A stretch of DNA of 64,000 nt, from positions 16,743 to 80,742 of the forward strand of contig DASPJR010000164.1 in the NCBI GenBank assembly GCA_035628505.1, read 5' to 3'. Below, piece after piece: positions 16,120 to 24,640 of this stretch. The first letter of the stretch is position 1. Each line of letters opens with the position of its first letter. The notes under the pieces were generated by a model. It made no database searches. It saw only the letters and a list, made by a program, of their open reading frames with translations, and was not told the DNA's origin. This stretch comes from DASPJR01 sp035628505 (GTDB lineage Bacteria > Planctomycetota > SZUA-567 > H5-PLA8). The translations under genes and the position numbers were made by a program.

Positions 16120-16230
16120 ACGCTGTATGTTGCCGCTTGTAGGAGCGAAGACAAGGCAAAACTAACGTGGGCAACCGGAAGCGGTATCGCGACCGGACCC
16201 ACCAATGGGATGCGGCGGAACGATGAAAAC

Positions 16231-16256
16231 AAAAAACCCTCCGCGCGGAGGGTTTT
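16231..16256 (-). terminator. Intrinsic terminator after the pseudopilin gene
   Basis: AAAACCCTCCGC (16233-16244) and GCGGAGGGTTTT (16245-16256) form a near-perfect palindrome with, on the reverse strand, a run of six T after the stem. It lies about 28 bases past the pseudopilin stop at 16284. Confidence 0.8.
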
Positions 16257-16283
16257 CTGTTTTCGGAAATGTTCTGCCGCCGA

Positions 16284-16952
16284 TCAGGGATCAGTGACGT
16301 TGATGATCTGGCCGTCCATGTTGCGGGTAATGTTCGAGCCCGAGTCCGGTCCGAAGATGTTCGTTTCGGTCTCATTGTCACCCAGCGGGCGGCTCTTGGT
16401 GGTCATGAATTCGACCGTACCGGCGCCGATGAGCACGTTCTGACCGGCACCTTCGGTTCCTGTACCGCCGTGGTTCAGGGAGTTCGTACCGCCCAGACCG
16501 CCCTGCGGCTTGTCGGCCGCGATGGCTGCCATGGCATCGTTCGGGTCATGTCCCGGATCGTAGCCATAGGACGTATACAGATTCATGTTCTTGGAATCGC
16601 CCGGTGCCTTGTATGCAACGATTGCATTCAGCTTAGCAGGAGAAACCGGTTTGGACGGGCAGGAGAACACCTTCGGGTCGGCAATGTAACCGCGGTACAA
16701 CGGTCCGAGGTTGTAATCGCCGTCCGAATTCCACTGCGCACCGTCGCAGGGGAAGATGCCGTTGGCCGGCACGTCTGCGTACATGAACATGGCCTTGGCA
16801 ATCTGATTGATATTGCTGCCACACGACGTTCGCCGGGCAGACTCGCGCGCGCGGGCCAGCACCGGAAGAATCAGGCCTGCCAGAATGGCGATAATCGCGA
16901 TCACCACCAGCAGTTCGATCAATGTAAATCCGTGCCGTCTAGCTCGGATCAT
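16284..16952 (-). CDS. Type II secretion/type IV pilin-like pseudopilin with H-x9-DG-like tail
   Basis: Starting at ATG 16952, the 222-residue protein begins MIRARRHGFTLIELLVVIA, the class III prepilin leader with the Gly-Phe cleavage site and Glu5, followed by a hydrophobic helix ending AGLILPVLARARESAR. Residues CGSNINQIAKAMFMYAD form the second helix. The C-terminal region contains NHGGTGTEGAGQNVLIGAG, similar to the H-x9-DG motif of the pseudopilins that are expanded in planctomycetes and their relatives. GGGAGG about seven bases before 16952 decides the start over the in-frame upstream ATG at 17030. The prepilin peptidase would process it before assembly into a pseudopilus. No secretion operon is adjacent, which is usual for these dispersed pseudopilins. 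Confidence 0.85.
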   Translation of the reverse strand: MIRARRHGFTLIELLVVIAIIAILAGLILPVLARARESARRTSCGSNINQIAKAMFMYADVPANGIFPCDGAQWNSDGDYNLGPLYRGYIADPKVFSCPSKPVSPAKLNAIVAYKAPGDSKNMNLYTSYGYDPGHDPNDAMAAIAADKPQGGLGGTNSLNHGGTGTEGAGQNVLIGAGTVEFMTTKSRPLGDNETETNIFGPDSGSNITRNMDGQIINVTDP

Positions 16953-17352
16953 TCCACACCTCCCTCTGTTAGGGACACTCTTGTCGGCGCACTGCGCGCA
17001 ACGCGGGCAAACAAATGCGTCTTTTCTCAAAGTTTGTCAAGCACTGAATGCGACAGCCATCCTGCTTGTGAGCTTTCTTTTTCCAGCCTCGACTGCTTGA
17101 GCCTTAAAGGAGGATACGGACTTCTGCACATATGGGTTTGGTCGAAAAATTTAAAATTATTGAATTCTGCACAGTCCGCCACTCAGGGCTTACATCTCTC
17201 GTAAGATTCAGCACTTATAGAACTTTCGTGTGTTGGCGGCTGAGGCTTATATGCGCCCTTTGCGCCAGCGCCGTTACTGAGTACTCACCACTTTCCACTC
17301 GGCGCCTGGTAATGCGGTTGAAAATATCACTCGCACATAGTTTATTTCCCGG
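16953..17352. other. 400-base divergent intergenic region
   Basis: It lies between the start codons of the pseudopilin and hisD genes and must hold both promoters. The part from 17130 to 17220 is comparatively AT-rich. An open frame at 17132-17356 overlaps the hisD start and has no ribosome binding site at a proper distance. No clear promoter pair could be assigned. Confidence 0.5.
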
Positions 17353-18738
17353 ATGAAAACGAAAAGCGTCATTCCCGTCATCAAAGCCGGCACCCCCGCG
17401 GCGGCCTCGGCCGTGCGCAAACTTTCATCGCGCCTGGCCGCGCTGGAACGCATCGATCACACCGCCTTCCGCGCCCGGACGAAAAAAGCATTCGGCCGCG
17501 AGATGCTGCCCGATGAAGTCGTTTCGACGATTTTAAACGACGTGCGCGAACACGGTGACAAGGCGCTCCTCGATTACGCACAGCGGCTCGATGGCGTGAA
17601 GCTGACGCCCAGAACACTGCGCGTCACGGACAGCGAGCGTGCGCGCGCCTACAAACGCACGGACAGCCGCGTGCGTAAGGCGCTGGAACTCAGCGCCCGG
17701 CGCATTGCCGACTACCAGCAGCGCCTGATGCCCCGCGATGTTCCGTCTGCGCCGTTCGCCGGAGCTTCCGGACATGCCGAAGGCGTGAAAACCGGGATGG
17801 TCTGGGATCCGCTGCAGCGCGCCGGGCTCTACATTCCCGCAGGCACAGCGCCGCTGTTCTCCACCGTGCTGATGATCGCCGTTCCCGCACAGGTCGCCGG
17901 TGTCCAAGAGCTCGCGCTGACTACGCCGTGCGGCAAAGACGGCGCAGTCAACGACGGAATCCTGTGTGCGTGCGAAATCCTGGGCCTTAAGGAGATTTAT
18001 AAGCTCGGCGGAGCGCAAGCCATTGCGGCGCTCGCCTTTGGCACCAAAACGGTCCGCGCCGTGGACAAGATTGCCGGCCCCGGGAATCTTTTTGTGATGC
18101 TGGCCAAGCGCGCCGTCTTTGGACATGTTGACATCGACATGCTGGCCGGTCCGAGCGAAGTGCTGATCATCGCCGACGGCAGCGCCAATCCCGCGTTCGT
18201 CGCCGCGGATCTGCTGGCGCAGGCCGAACACGACGTGCTGGCCTCCTGCGTACTGCTGACCGACAACGAGAAGCTCGCATCCGCCGTCGCTACGGAACTC
18301 GCCCGGCAGCTCGAGGCGCTGCCGCGCAAAGAAATCGCCGCCACTGCGTTGCGCGACTGGGGCATGATTCTGATCACGCGCGACGAAGAACAATCAGTAA
18401 TGCTGGCCAACGCGCTGGCGCCGGAACATCTTGAAGTAATGACGAAGAAGCCGCAGGCTCTGACGCGCAAGCTGAAGACGGCGGGTGCGATCTTCGTCGG
18501 CGCGCACGCGACTGAGCCGCTTGGCGATTACATTGCCGGCCCCAGCCATGCGCTGCCGACCGGCGGAACCGCGCGCGCGTTTTCGGGGGTAAGCGTCTAC
18601 ACGTTCCTGCGGCGCACGAGCATCATCGAAGCAGACTCCGAGGGCCTAGGCGAATTGGCCGAAGCGATCGAAGTGCTTGCTGCCGCCGAAGGCCTCGCCG
18701 GCCACGAGCGTGCCGTCGCCGTAAGGCGCTCGCGCTGA
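17353..18738 (+). CDS. hisD: Histidinol dehydrogenase
   Basis: Catalyses the last two oxidations of histidine synthesis, histidinol to histidine with NAD. The chain of 461 residues is slightly longer than usual because of about 25 extra N-terminal residues. Visible signatures: GLYIPAGTAPLFSTVLM near 158, KIAGPGNLFVMLAKRAVFG near 235, DMLAGPSEVLIIAD near 260, LLAQAEHDVLAS with the zinc-ligand Gln and His, ALAPEHLEVM with the catalytic Glu-His pair, PLGDYIAGPSHALPTGG with the Asp ligand, and AGHERAVAVR with the final His ligand. All active-site residues are therefore present. No other his genes are in the window. The ATG at 17353 lacks a clear ribosome binding site, but no better start is near. 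Confidence 0.95.
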   Translation: MKTKSVIPVIKAGTPAAASAVRKLSSRLAALERIDHTAFRARTKKAFGREMLPDEVVSTILNDVREHGDKALLDYAQRLDGVKLTPRTLRVTDSERARAYKRTDSRVRKALELSARRIADYQQRLMPRDVPSAPFAGASGHAEGVKTGMVWDPLQRAGLYIPAGTAPLFSTVLMIAVPAQVAGVQELALTTPCGKDGAVNDGILCACEILGLKEIYKLGGAQAIAALAFGTKTVRAVDKIAGPGNLFVMLAKRAVFGHVDIDMLAGPSEVLIIADGSANPAFVAADLLAQAEHDVLASCVLLTDNEKLASAVATELARQLEALPRKEIAATALRDWGMILITRDEEQSVMLANALAPEHLEVMTKKPQALTRKLKTAGAIFVGAHATEPLGDYIAGPSHALPTGGTARAFSGVSVYTFLRRTSIIEADSEGLGELAEAIEVLAAAEGLAGHERAVAVRRSR

Positions 18739-19082
18739 CTGTGTTGCGTGCGAACAGAACAGAATTTTAGATTTGAAAGTTTAAAATTTAGATTTTAGAT
18801 CGAACAGCAATGGAGATTTGTCATTTCTAAGTTCTCATTCGTCATTTCATTTGGACAGCTCTGATTTCAATGGCTGTTGATTAAGGAATGAGAAATGAAA
18901 GGTCCCAGACGACAAATTCCGTCTGAGTTGATGCGTGTGCGTCCGTGCGCTGAATTCGGTATAAACTGCAGTTCCGCAAGGCTGTTAACTTTCAAATCTA
19001 AACTCTACAATTTCAAATTTAAAATTCAGTTCAGTTAAAGCGGATGCGTCTAGCGATGCGCGCGGCTAACCCCTCCCCCTAC

Positions 19083-19103
19083 CCCCTCCCGCAAGGGGAG
19101 GGG
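19083..19103. repeat. C-rich/G-rich hairpin
   Basis: CCCCTCCC (19083-19090) pairs with GGGAGGGG (19096-19103) around GCAAG; a further CCCCTCCCCCTA word precedes it from 19070. There is no U-tract. Confidence 0.55.
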
Positions 19104-19150
19104 AATACAACAGCACGGAGCGCGGACGCGTCTGTTAAATAGATGCGAAA

Positions 19151-19188
19151 AACAAAAACGCGGAGCGCACAGGCTCCGCGTTTTTCTT
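19151..19188 (-). terminator. Intrinsic terminator after the Gfo/Idh oxidoreductase gene
   Basis: AAAAACGCGGAGC (19154-19166) pairs perfectly with GCTCCGCGTTTTT (19173-19185), with A/T runs on both sides. It lies just past the stop codon at 19209 and, read on the reverse strand, ends in a T-run. Confidence 0.85.
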
Positions 19189-19208
19189 TCATGTCTGAAA
19201 CAAAAAGC

Positions 19209-20504
19209 TTACAGGAACTTGGTCTGACCCGGCATCGGCACGGGCGGCGTTTCGATGCTGCACCACTCGTACTTCGGCGGGGAGAGGTCTTCCTTTGAAT
19301 TGAGCGCCATGTCCCAGGTGATCGTCTTGCCGGTATATGCCGACATGCGTCCCATGATTGCCATTAGCGAGCTCTTGGCCATGTAGTCACCGTTGTTGAT
19401 CGGCTTGCCGGCGCGGATCGAAGCGAACAGTTCGTCGTGCTCGGTCTGGTACATGTTGTTGTCTTTGCCCGAGTACTTCCACGCATTCTCGCCGATGATC
19501 TGATGCTTGAACACATCACAGCGGCCCTTGGTGCCGTAGAAATGGTCAGTGATGTCGTTGTCGCATCCGGCCATCTGACGGCAGTTGCTGAAGCACTTGG
19601 CGCCGTTGGCAAATTCGAATACGGTGCTGAAGTGATCGTAGATGTGGCCGTATTCCTTGCCTGTGCGGACCTGGCGGCCGCCGGTGCCGGTGGCCTTCAC
19701 CGGATAGGTATCCTTCATCACCCACGCCGCCTTGTCGATGCTGTGAATGTGCTGCTCGGTGATCAGGTCGCCCGCCAACCAGGTGAAGTAGGTCCAGTTG
19801 CGGACCTGCCACTCCATGTCGCTCCAGTCCGGCTTGCGCGGATGCATCCACAGCGGACCGCTGTTGTAAGTGCACTGCATGATCAGAATGTCGCCAATCG
19901 CGCCGTCCTGGCAGCGCGCGATCGTCTCGCGCTTGGGATTGTGGTAGCGCCAGCACAGACCGGAGACAATCGAGAGATTCTTCTTCTTCGCTTCTTCGCA
20001 GGTTGCCAGAACCGAGCGCACGCCGGGCCCGTCCACGGCGACAGGCTTTTCAGCGAACACATGCTTGCCCTTTTCGACGGCGTACTTCAGATGCGCCGGG
20101 CGGAAATGCGGCGGGCTGGCCAGCAGCACCACGTCCACTCCGCTGTCAATGACCTGCTTGTAGCAATCGAAGCCGACGAACTTTTTGTCAGGAGCGACAT
20201 CGACCTTCGAGCCCGCGCTGCACTTTTTCAGATTGCTCAGGCTGCCTTCGAGGCGATCGCTGAAGGTGTCGCCCATGGCAACCAGCTTCACGTTCTTGTC
20301 CGCATTCAGTGCCTGCTCGGCAGCGCCCGTACCGCGACCGCCGCAACCAATGAGGCCGACTTTGATGACATCATCGCCGGCAGCATAGGCGCGACTGGCG
20401 ATGGAACTGGCCAGCGCCGCGCCGGCCACCGCGGCGCTCGAAGCAGAAAGAAAATCGCGGCGTGAAGACTCCGCGGACGGTGTGGGTTTCGGCGCGTCGC
20501 TCAT
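19209..20504 (-). CDS. Gfo/Idh/MocA-family oxidoreductase with TAT signal
   Basis: A 431-residue NAD(P)-dependent oxidoreductase-like protein. Residues about 14-40 are a twin-arginine signal (SSRRDFLSASSAAVAG), so it should be exported folded. The Rossmann half begins IKVGLIGCGGRGTGAAEQAL near 47 and includes VLLASPPHFRPAHLKYAVEKGKHVFAEKPVA near 125-155 with the conserved EKP lysine. The catalytic half has the typical strand pattern and GDLITEQHIHSIDKAAW with the conserved His pair near 245. AGGAG about nine bases before the ATG supports the start. Exported members of this family are strongly expanded in planctomycetes and probably act on sugars, but substrates are mostly unknown. The gene is divergent from the TIM-barrel isomerase at 20939, a frequent pairing that suggests shared carbohydrate metabolism. 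Confidence 0.9.
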   Translation of the reverse strand: MSDAPKPTPSAESSRRDFLSASSAAVAGAALASSIASRAYAAGDDVIKVGLIGCGGRGTGAAEQALNADKNVKLVAMGDTFSDRLEGSLSNLKKCSAGSKVDVAPDKKFVGFDCYKQVIDSGVDVVLLASPPHFRPAHLKYAVEKGKHVFAEKPVAVDGPGVRSVLATCEEAKKKNLSIVSGLCWRYHNPKRETIARCQDGAIGDILIMQCTYNSGPLWMHPRKPDWSDMEWQVRNWTYFTWLAGDLITEQHIHSIDKAAWVMKDTYPVKATGTGGRQVRTGKEYGHIYDHFSTVFEFANGAKCFSNCRQMAGCDNDITDHFYGTKGRCDVFKHQIIGENAWKYSGKDNNMYQTEHDELFASIRAGKPINNGDYMAKSSLMAIMGRMSAYTGKTITWDMALNSKEDLSPPKYEWCSIETPPVPMPGQTKFL

Positions 20505-20938
20505 TGGCGGGCTCTCCTGAATGGGGTTAACTTGTAAACCTGAAGTACTATACTCCGGTTATAAAACGTTGTTGCAGAAAACTTGTTTTTAAACTTAAAT
20601 TTCTGGAGGCCCCTATGAACATGTGAACTTTACAGAAACAAGATGAGCTCACTTGTCATCTTGTATTGACAACCATACATGCTTCACTTCTGGCGGCCTC
20701 ATAGGTCATTGGCATCCGCAGGCGCGATTGGGACAAAAAAAGCGCAGAGTTCGCTGCGAAGTTGCAATCACACGCGTTTGATACCGTACGCTGACGCGTC
20801 ATGACAGCATGACATCCGACCAATCAGAGCTGCGGTCTTTTTTTTTGAATACTGGCGCAGAATGCCGGTCATGGTGTAGTGTGCTAGATCATCGTTGCAC
20901 ATAAGCGACAACCTACAACCTATCGAGGCGCACTGAAC
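20505..20938. other. 434-base divergent intergenic region with a T-tract hairpin
   Basis: The left part (20530-20620) is AT-rich and should hold the promoter of the oxidoreductase gene. At 20740-20757 CGCAG/CTGCG forms a small hairpin, and at 20816-20846 GACC/GGTC is followed by nine T. These could be the 3-prime end of an unannotated small transcript. No gene is visible. Confidence 0.4.
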
Positions 20939-21829
20939 ATGAGCCAGCAGACAAATCGCAGAGACTTCCTGAAATCCACCGCGCTTGCCGCGGCAGCCTT
21001 CGGCACAACCGCGCTGAGCAGCAGCCGGGCCAACGGCGGCGAGCTGACGGGAAAAATAAAGAAGGCGCTTCACCTGGGCATGATCGGTGAAAAGCTGCCG
21101 CTGATCGACAAGCTCAAGCTCGTCAAAGACCTCGGCTTTCATGGCATCGAGCTCAACAGCCCCACCGGCGTGGACAAGGATGAGCTAAAGAAAGGCCTGG
21201 AAGCAACCGGCCTGGGCATTTCGGAAGTGATTGACGGTCTGCACTGGAAGGAGCACCTCTCCAGCCCCAATGACGAAGTGCGCGCTCGCGGCGTCGCTGC
21301 GCTGCGCACCTCGCTGGAAGATGCCAAATTCTTCGGCACAGACGAAGTGCTCCTGGTTCCCGGCGTCGTGAACGCGAACGTGAAGTTTGAAGATTGCTGG
21401 ACTCGCAGCCAGGCTGAGATCAAGAAAGTCATTCCGTACGCCAAAGAGCTGGGCGTAAAGATCGGCATCGAAAATGTCTGGAACAATTTTATCAACGATC
21501 CGGAAACGATGGTGAAGTACATCGATGAATTCCAGAGCGAATGGATCGTTGCGCACTACGACGTGGGCAATCATGTGAAATACAACAAGCCCGAGCACTG
21601 GATTCGCACGCTGGGCAAGCGCATCTACCGGCTGCATATCAAGGAGTTCAGCAACGCCAAACAGTTCGACGTGAAGCTTGGCGACGGCGGAGACATCGTT
21701 TGGCCCGAAGTGGTCAAGGCGCTCAAGGAGATCGGCTACAGCGGCTGGGCCACAGCCGAGGTTCGCGGCGGCGACCGTGCGGCGATAAAGGACATCTCCG
21801 AGCGCATGGACAAGATTCTGTCGCTCTAG
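20939..21829 (+). CDS. Exported sugar phosphate isomerase/epimerase-type TIM barrel (TAT signal)
   Basis: A 296-residue protein with the twin-arginine signal NRRDFLKSTALAAAAFG at residues 7-23. The barrel follows the AP endonuclease 2/xylose isomerase-like pattern: LKLVKDLGFHGIELNSP near 60-78, GTDEVLLVPGVVN near 130, GVKIGIENVWNNFINDP near 175-192 with the metal-ligand-type Glu, WIVAHYDVGNHVKYN near 203-217 with the Asp, YRLHIKEFSNAK near 232 and GWATAEVRGGD near 270. It differs from the isomerase at 3988 but has the same location and fold. It is divergent from the Gfo/Idh oxidoreductase. The reaction is probably isomerisation or epimerisation of a sugar or cyclitol; which one cannot be told. 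Confidence 0.87.
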   Translation: MSQQTNRRDFLKSTALAAAAFGTTALSSSRANGGELTGKIKKALHLGMIGEKLPLIDKLKLVKDLGFHGIELNSPTGVDKDELKKGLEATGLGISEVIDGLHWKEHLSSPNDEVRARGVAALRTSLEDAKFFGTDEVLLVPGVVNANVKFEDCWTRSQAEIKKVIPYAKELGVKIGIENVWNNFINDPETMVKYIDEFQSEWIVAHYDVGNHVKYNKPEHWIRTLGKRIYRLHIKEFSNAKQFDVKLGDGGDIVWPEVVKALKEIGYSGWATAEVRGGDRAAIKDISERMDKILSL

Positions 21830-21838
21830 TGCACGCAA

Positions 21839-21980
21839 TGATGCATGCATGATGCATGATGCATAAGGGGCTGTCCGGACAGGGGCGATATCGCAAGTAT
21901 CGCCCCTGTTTTTTTCGAGATCGATTTTTCTAACCGTGCTGCCCGTCGAAGTCAGTCAGGCATTATGCATCATGCATTAT
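21839..21980. repeat. Inverted repeat of ATGATGCAT words flanking a terminator
   Basis: The left arm (about 21838-21866) is a run of ATGATGCATGC words; its last 15 bases ATGCATGATGCATAA (21852-21866) have a perfect inverted copy TTATGCATCATGCAT at 21963-21977. The right arm contains the stop codon (21970-21972) of the next reverse-strand gene, so the last residues of that protein are encoded by the repeat. Confidence 0.75.
21881..21916 (+). terminator. Intrinsic terminator after the TIM-barrel isomerase
   Basis: AGGGGCGATA (21881-21890) and TATCGCCCCT (21898-21907) form a ten-base-pair stem with loop TCGCAAG, followed by G and a run of T. A smaller palindrome, CTGTCCGGACAG, precedes it. Confidence 0.85.
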
Positions 21981-24549
21981 TTCTGACTTCGGGTTTGATC
22001 GAGCAGTTCGCGCAAACGCCTTTGAGCTGCTCGCGCCGGGCGTGCCAGATATCCACCGCCTTCGTCAGCATCGCATCAGCTAACCCGACTTTTCCGCAGC
22101 GCGAAAGTTTGCACTGTGTGAGCATGTCATTCAGCTTGCGCGGATCGACGGGGCATTCACCGGCGCGCCAGGCCAGCCCCCGCACGGTGAGCACGGCGCC
22201 TTCCGGTGTGACCAGGCGGTCACGGCTGCCGAACTGATCAAGGCATTTACTTCCGAGCGAGATCTCGGCGATGTGGTATGCGGTGCTCGATTCGTGCCCG
22301 ACACCGAGCGAGAGAATGTATCCGCCGCCGTGAATCAGCCGGCCAATGGGACTATTTGCTGCCCAGATTCCGTTCTCCAGATGGTCCGAACATAAGTTGC
22401 GCGCGCGAGCGCCTATCGCACACACCGAGTGGCTGGGATGAACACTGCGGATGGCATCCTTGCGGCGCCAAAGCGCATCGGGAATTGCGCCGTTGGTCGT
22501 GGGTGTCGTGAGCGCGTTGAACAGCTTCGCATCAAAATGATTGAACGATGGCGCGAGCAGCGTTCCCGCCGGCCCGAGAATTTCCAGGAGCGCGTCGATG
22601 ACCGTATCGGCGCCGCCGTGCACGGGTCCCAGTTTCGACATGGCGCTGTGGACCATCAGGTCCATGCCGGGCCGCACCCCGAGTTTCTTCAGATCACGGA
22701 CGATACGTTCGCGTGAAAACTGCGCCTGTGGATCCAGCAGCTCAACAAAGCGAATTTTTTCAAGCGCGCGGAACCATGCAAGCAATGCAGCAGGTTCGAG
22801 TTTCAAACCATGCGCCACATCCAGGCGCTCGCGGATCTCTGCCAGTGAACGCTGGCCATCAGCCAGAAACAGCGCCGCCTTTGGAATCGAATCCAGCACC
22901 TTGGAGAGCACGCCGGGCGCGTTGTCGGGCATGGGAGCCAGCGGAGCCAGCCGGCGCGGGATCATGGCATCGCCGCCCCGGCGTGCCGGAACCGCTCGCG
23001 ATAGGCGAATGGCGGACTGAACCTCTGCTTCGAGCGTGCTGAACTGCTGCGTAAGCTCGCTGTGTTTCCCGCTCCACACGAAGCGGCGCAGGCGCTGCAG
23101 ATTCGCGGCGTGCTTTTCGGCTTCCCACGTTCGAGCTGTCGGCGCTTGAAGCTTGCCGATGCGCTGAAGCGCCTGCCGCGTTTGCCAGCCGGCAAGTTCG
23201 AGCGCTTCAGCAGTGCCCGCGTCGGCAAGATAATACAGATAGCCCGCCATGGCCGCGGCGCACTGGCGCAGGCCGGGCGCGTGCAGCAGTTCCGGCGTAT
23301 CGGCGGAACTGTGATAGCCCCGGAAGGGATGATTGGTTATCCACGGACAGGGAAAGCCGAACTTCGGATCGCCCAGCAGCGTGTCTTCTGTCGAGACGAA
23401 TTCTTTTCGCTGCAGCGCGTAGCCGGCGGGGCATGCGGCGAGCGCGGCGCGCAGTATCGCCTCCCCCACTCCATCGACGAAGTCAGCCGAGCCCGGAACG
23501 GTTGCGTGCCACTTCAAAGAACGGCCGCAGGATTCAGGGACGGCGCCGACCGTGTCGATGCACACGCCCGCAAGGGGTGTCTGAAAACGCTTTTGATGCT
23601 CAAGATAATGAAAAAATCCGTAGCACTCGTAGCCATGCAGCAGCCGGATCGAGCGGCGAGGCGGATTGATTTTCCCAGATGAAATCAGTGCGTTGAGAAT
23701 GCGCGCGATTTCAATGCACACGGCGACGCCAGAGGCATTGTCGAGCGCGCCGGGTTCGGCGCTGTGCGCCACCGCCCACACTTCACTCTGGGGATCATCG
23801 CGGCCGGATACGATTCCGCTGACGACGTCATGCGAGGCCACGTGGTAATCCACGCGTACTTTTGCGTACAGAGTCAGCTTGGTATGACGGCGCAGCAGTT
23901 CGCGCAGCTTCTGCCCGTCGTTTTCAGAGAGCACCAGTCCGACAATGCGTGCGGCACTTGATTCGAGCGGTAATGCGCCCCAGCCGAACTTCGTCCACGG
24001 CGTGGCCGAAGGTAAATCCTTTACCGGCGTGTCGAAGATCACCACGCCGGCGCCTTTTGCCGCGAGCGCCGCGCGCGTGTTCCAGGCGCTCAGGCGCGTT
24101 AATACAATCTTTCCCGCGAGGGATTTTTGCGCAGCGAGCTCTTCCAGCGAATCAATAATCAGCAGTTCCCCGCGCAGGCCTTCACGCGGCGTACTGGCAC
24201 TCCACTGGACCACATGCCATGGATTGCGCGCGTAATCGAGCACGCGCTTGCGCACCGGCGTTTCAATATCCAGCGTGGCTTCGAGAATGTCCGCCGCTTC
24301 CTGGATGACCCATTTTCCACTCCCCGCGCCGCCGCCCGTTGGCGCGGAATAAATTTCGGCACGCGCGCCGGCTTTCTCGTAGGCGCTCGCGAGCGTGCGC
24401 GATGTCTCGTGGAATCTGTCAAAGCTGTTCCAACGTTCGGTGCGAATGATTCTCTTGATATCGGCGATGACGCGGTTTCCGTCACTGGCGTTGATGAGAC
24501 GCGGGAGCTGCTTGTCTATAAACGAGCGGAGCATTGGAGGCGGCGGCAT
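21970..24549 (-). CDS. Fusion of an M28-like aminopeptidase region with an AAC(3)-type acetyltransferase
   Basis: An 859-residue cytoplasmic protein without signal peptide. Residues about 40-430 resemble zinc aminopeptidases of family M28 with an inserted PA-like domain (about 115-215): possible ligands are His262, Asp270 in ALDNASG, Glu308 in HGYECYG, Asp332 in CIDTVG and His413 in GYHSSADTPE; the usual Glu-Glu pair is Tyr307-Glu308, so activity is uncertain. Residues about 545-605 look like a winged-helix linker. Residues about 612-845 match the aminoglycoside 3-N-acetyltransferase fold: MDLMVHSAMSKLGPVHGGAD, VHPSHSVCAIGARA near 705 with the catalytic-type His, and LGVGHESSTAYHIAE near 755. 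This does not imply drug resistance, since the fold also acetylates other amines. No ribosome binding site is obvious at ATG 24549 or 24534. It is divergent from the GHMP kinase, 91 bases away. Confidence 0.75.
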   Translation of the reverse strand: MPPPPMLRSFIDKQLPRLINASDGNRVIADIKRIIRTERWNSFDRFHETSRTLASAYEKAGARAEIYSAPTGGGAGSGKWVIQEAADILEATLDIETPVRKRVLDYARNPWHVVQWSASTPREGLRGELLIIDSLEELAAQKSLAGKIVLTRLSAWNTRAALAAKGAGVVIFDTPVKDLPSATPWTKFGWGALPLESSAARIVGLVLSENDGQKLRELLRRHTKLTLYAKVRVDYHVASHDVVSGIVSGRDDPQSEVWAVAHSAEPGALDNASGVAVCIEIARILNALISSGKINPPRRSIRLLHGYECYGFFHYLEHQKRFQTPLAGVCIDTVGAVPESCGRSLKWHATVPGSADFVDGVGEAILRAALAACPAGYALQRKEFVSTEDTLLGDPKFGFPCPWITNHPFRGYHSSADTPELLHAPGLRQCAAAMAGYLYYLADAGTAEALELAGWQTRQALQRIGKLQAPTARTWEAEKHAANLQRLRRFVWSGKHSELTQQFSTLEAEVQSAIRLSRAVPARRGGDAMIPRRLAPLAPMPDNAPGVLSKVLDSIPKAALFLADGQRSLAEIRERLDVAHGLKLEPAALLAWFRALEKIRFVELLDPQAQFSRERIVRDLKKLGVRPGMDLMVHSAMSKLGPVHGGADTVIDALLEILGPAGTLLAPSFNHFDAKLFNALTTPTTNGAIPDALWRRKDAIRSVHPSHSVCAIGARARNLCSDHLENGIWAANSPIGRLIHGGGYILSLGVGHESSTAYHIAEISLGSKCLDQFGSRDRLVTPEGAVLTVRGLAWRAGECPVDPRKLNDMLTQCKLSRCGKVGLADAMLTKAVDIWHARREQLKGVCANCSIKPEVRNNA

Positions 24550-24640
24550 GGCGTAGATGTAGCGCTTTTCTCGCGCGCCCGCAAACGCACAGCGGCGCTC
24601 GGTGGGTGAAAATTCTGCAATTTTCGGTTAGCTTGCAATC

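Larger units (their letters stand above)
18739..19208. repeat. 470-base convergent gap filled with nested word-type inverted repeats
   Basis: TTTAGATTTGAAAGT (18766-18780) has a perfect 15-base inverted copy ACTTTCAAATCTAAA (18988-19002); both arms continue into further TTAGATTTTAGAT and TTTCAAATTTAAAATT words. Inside lies a second family: TCATTTCTAAGTTCTCATTC...TCATTTCATTT (18821-18852) opposed by GGAATGAGAAATGAAAGG (18885-18902). Further on, 19083-19103 is a GC-rich hairpin. No gene is visible. Such nested sets point to insertion of small repeats into one gap, not to terminators. Confidence 0.7.

Noticed and set aside
17132..17356. 74-codon frame before hisD
   Set aside because: AAAGGAGG lies too far upstream (about 20 bases), the frame overlaps the hisD start, and the product has no recognisable feature.
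19437..20465. 342-codon forward frame opposite the Gfo/Idh gene
   Set aside because: The reverse-strand gene is a clear TAT-exported oxidoreductase.
21970..22740. Aminoglycoside resistance gene
   Set aside because: Only the fold resembles AAC(3); it is part of a larger fusion in a core-metabolism setting, so a resistance role is not supported.
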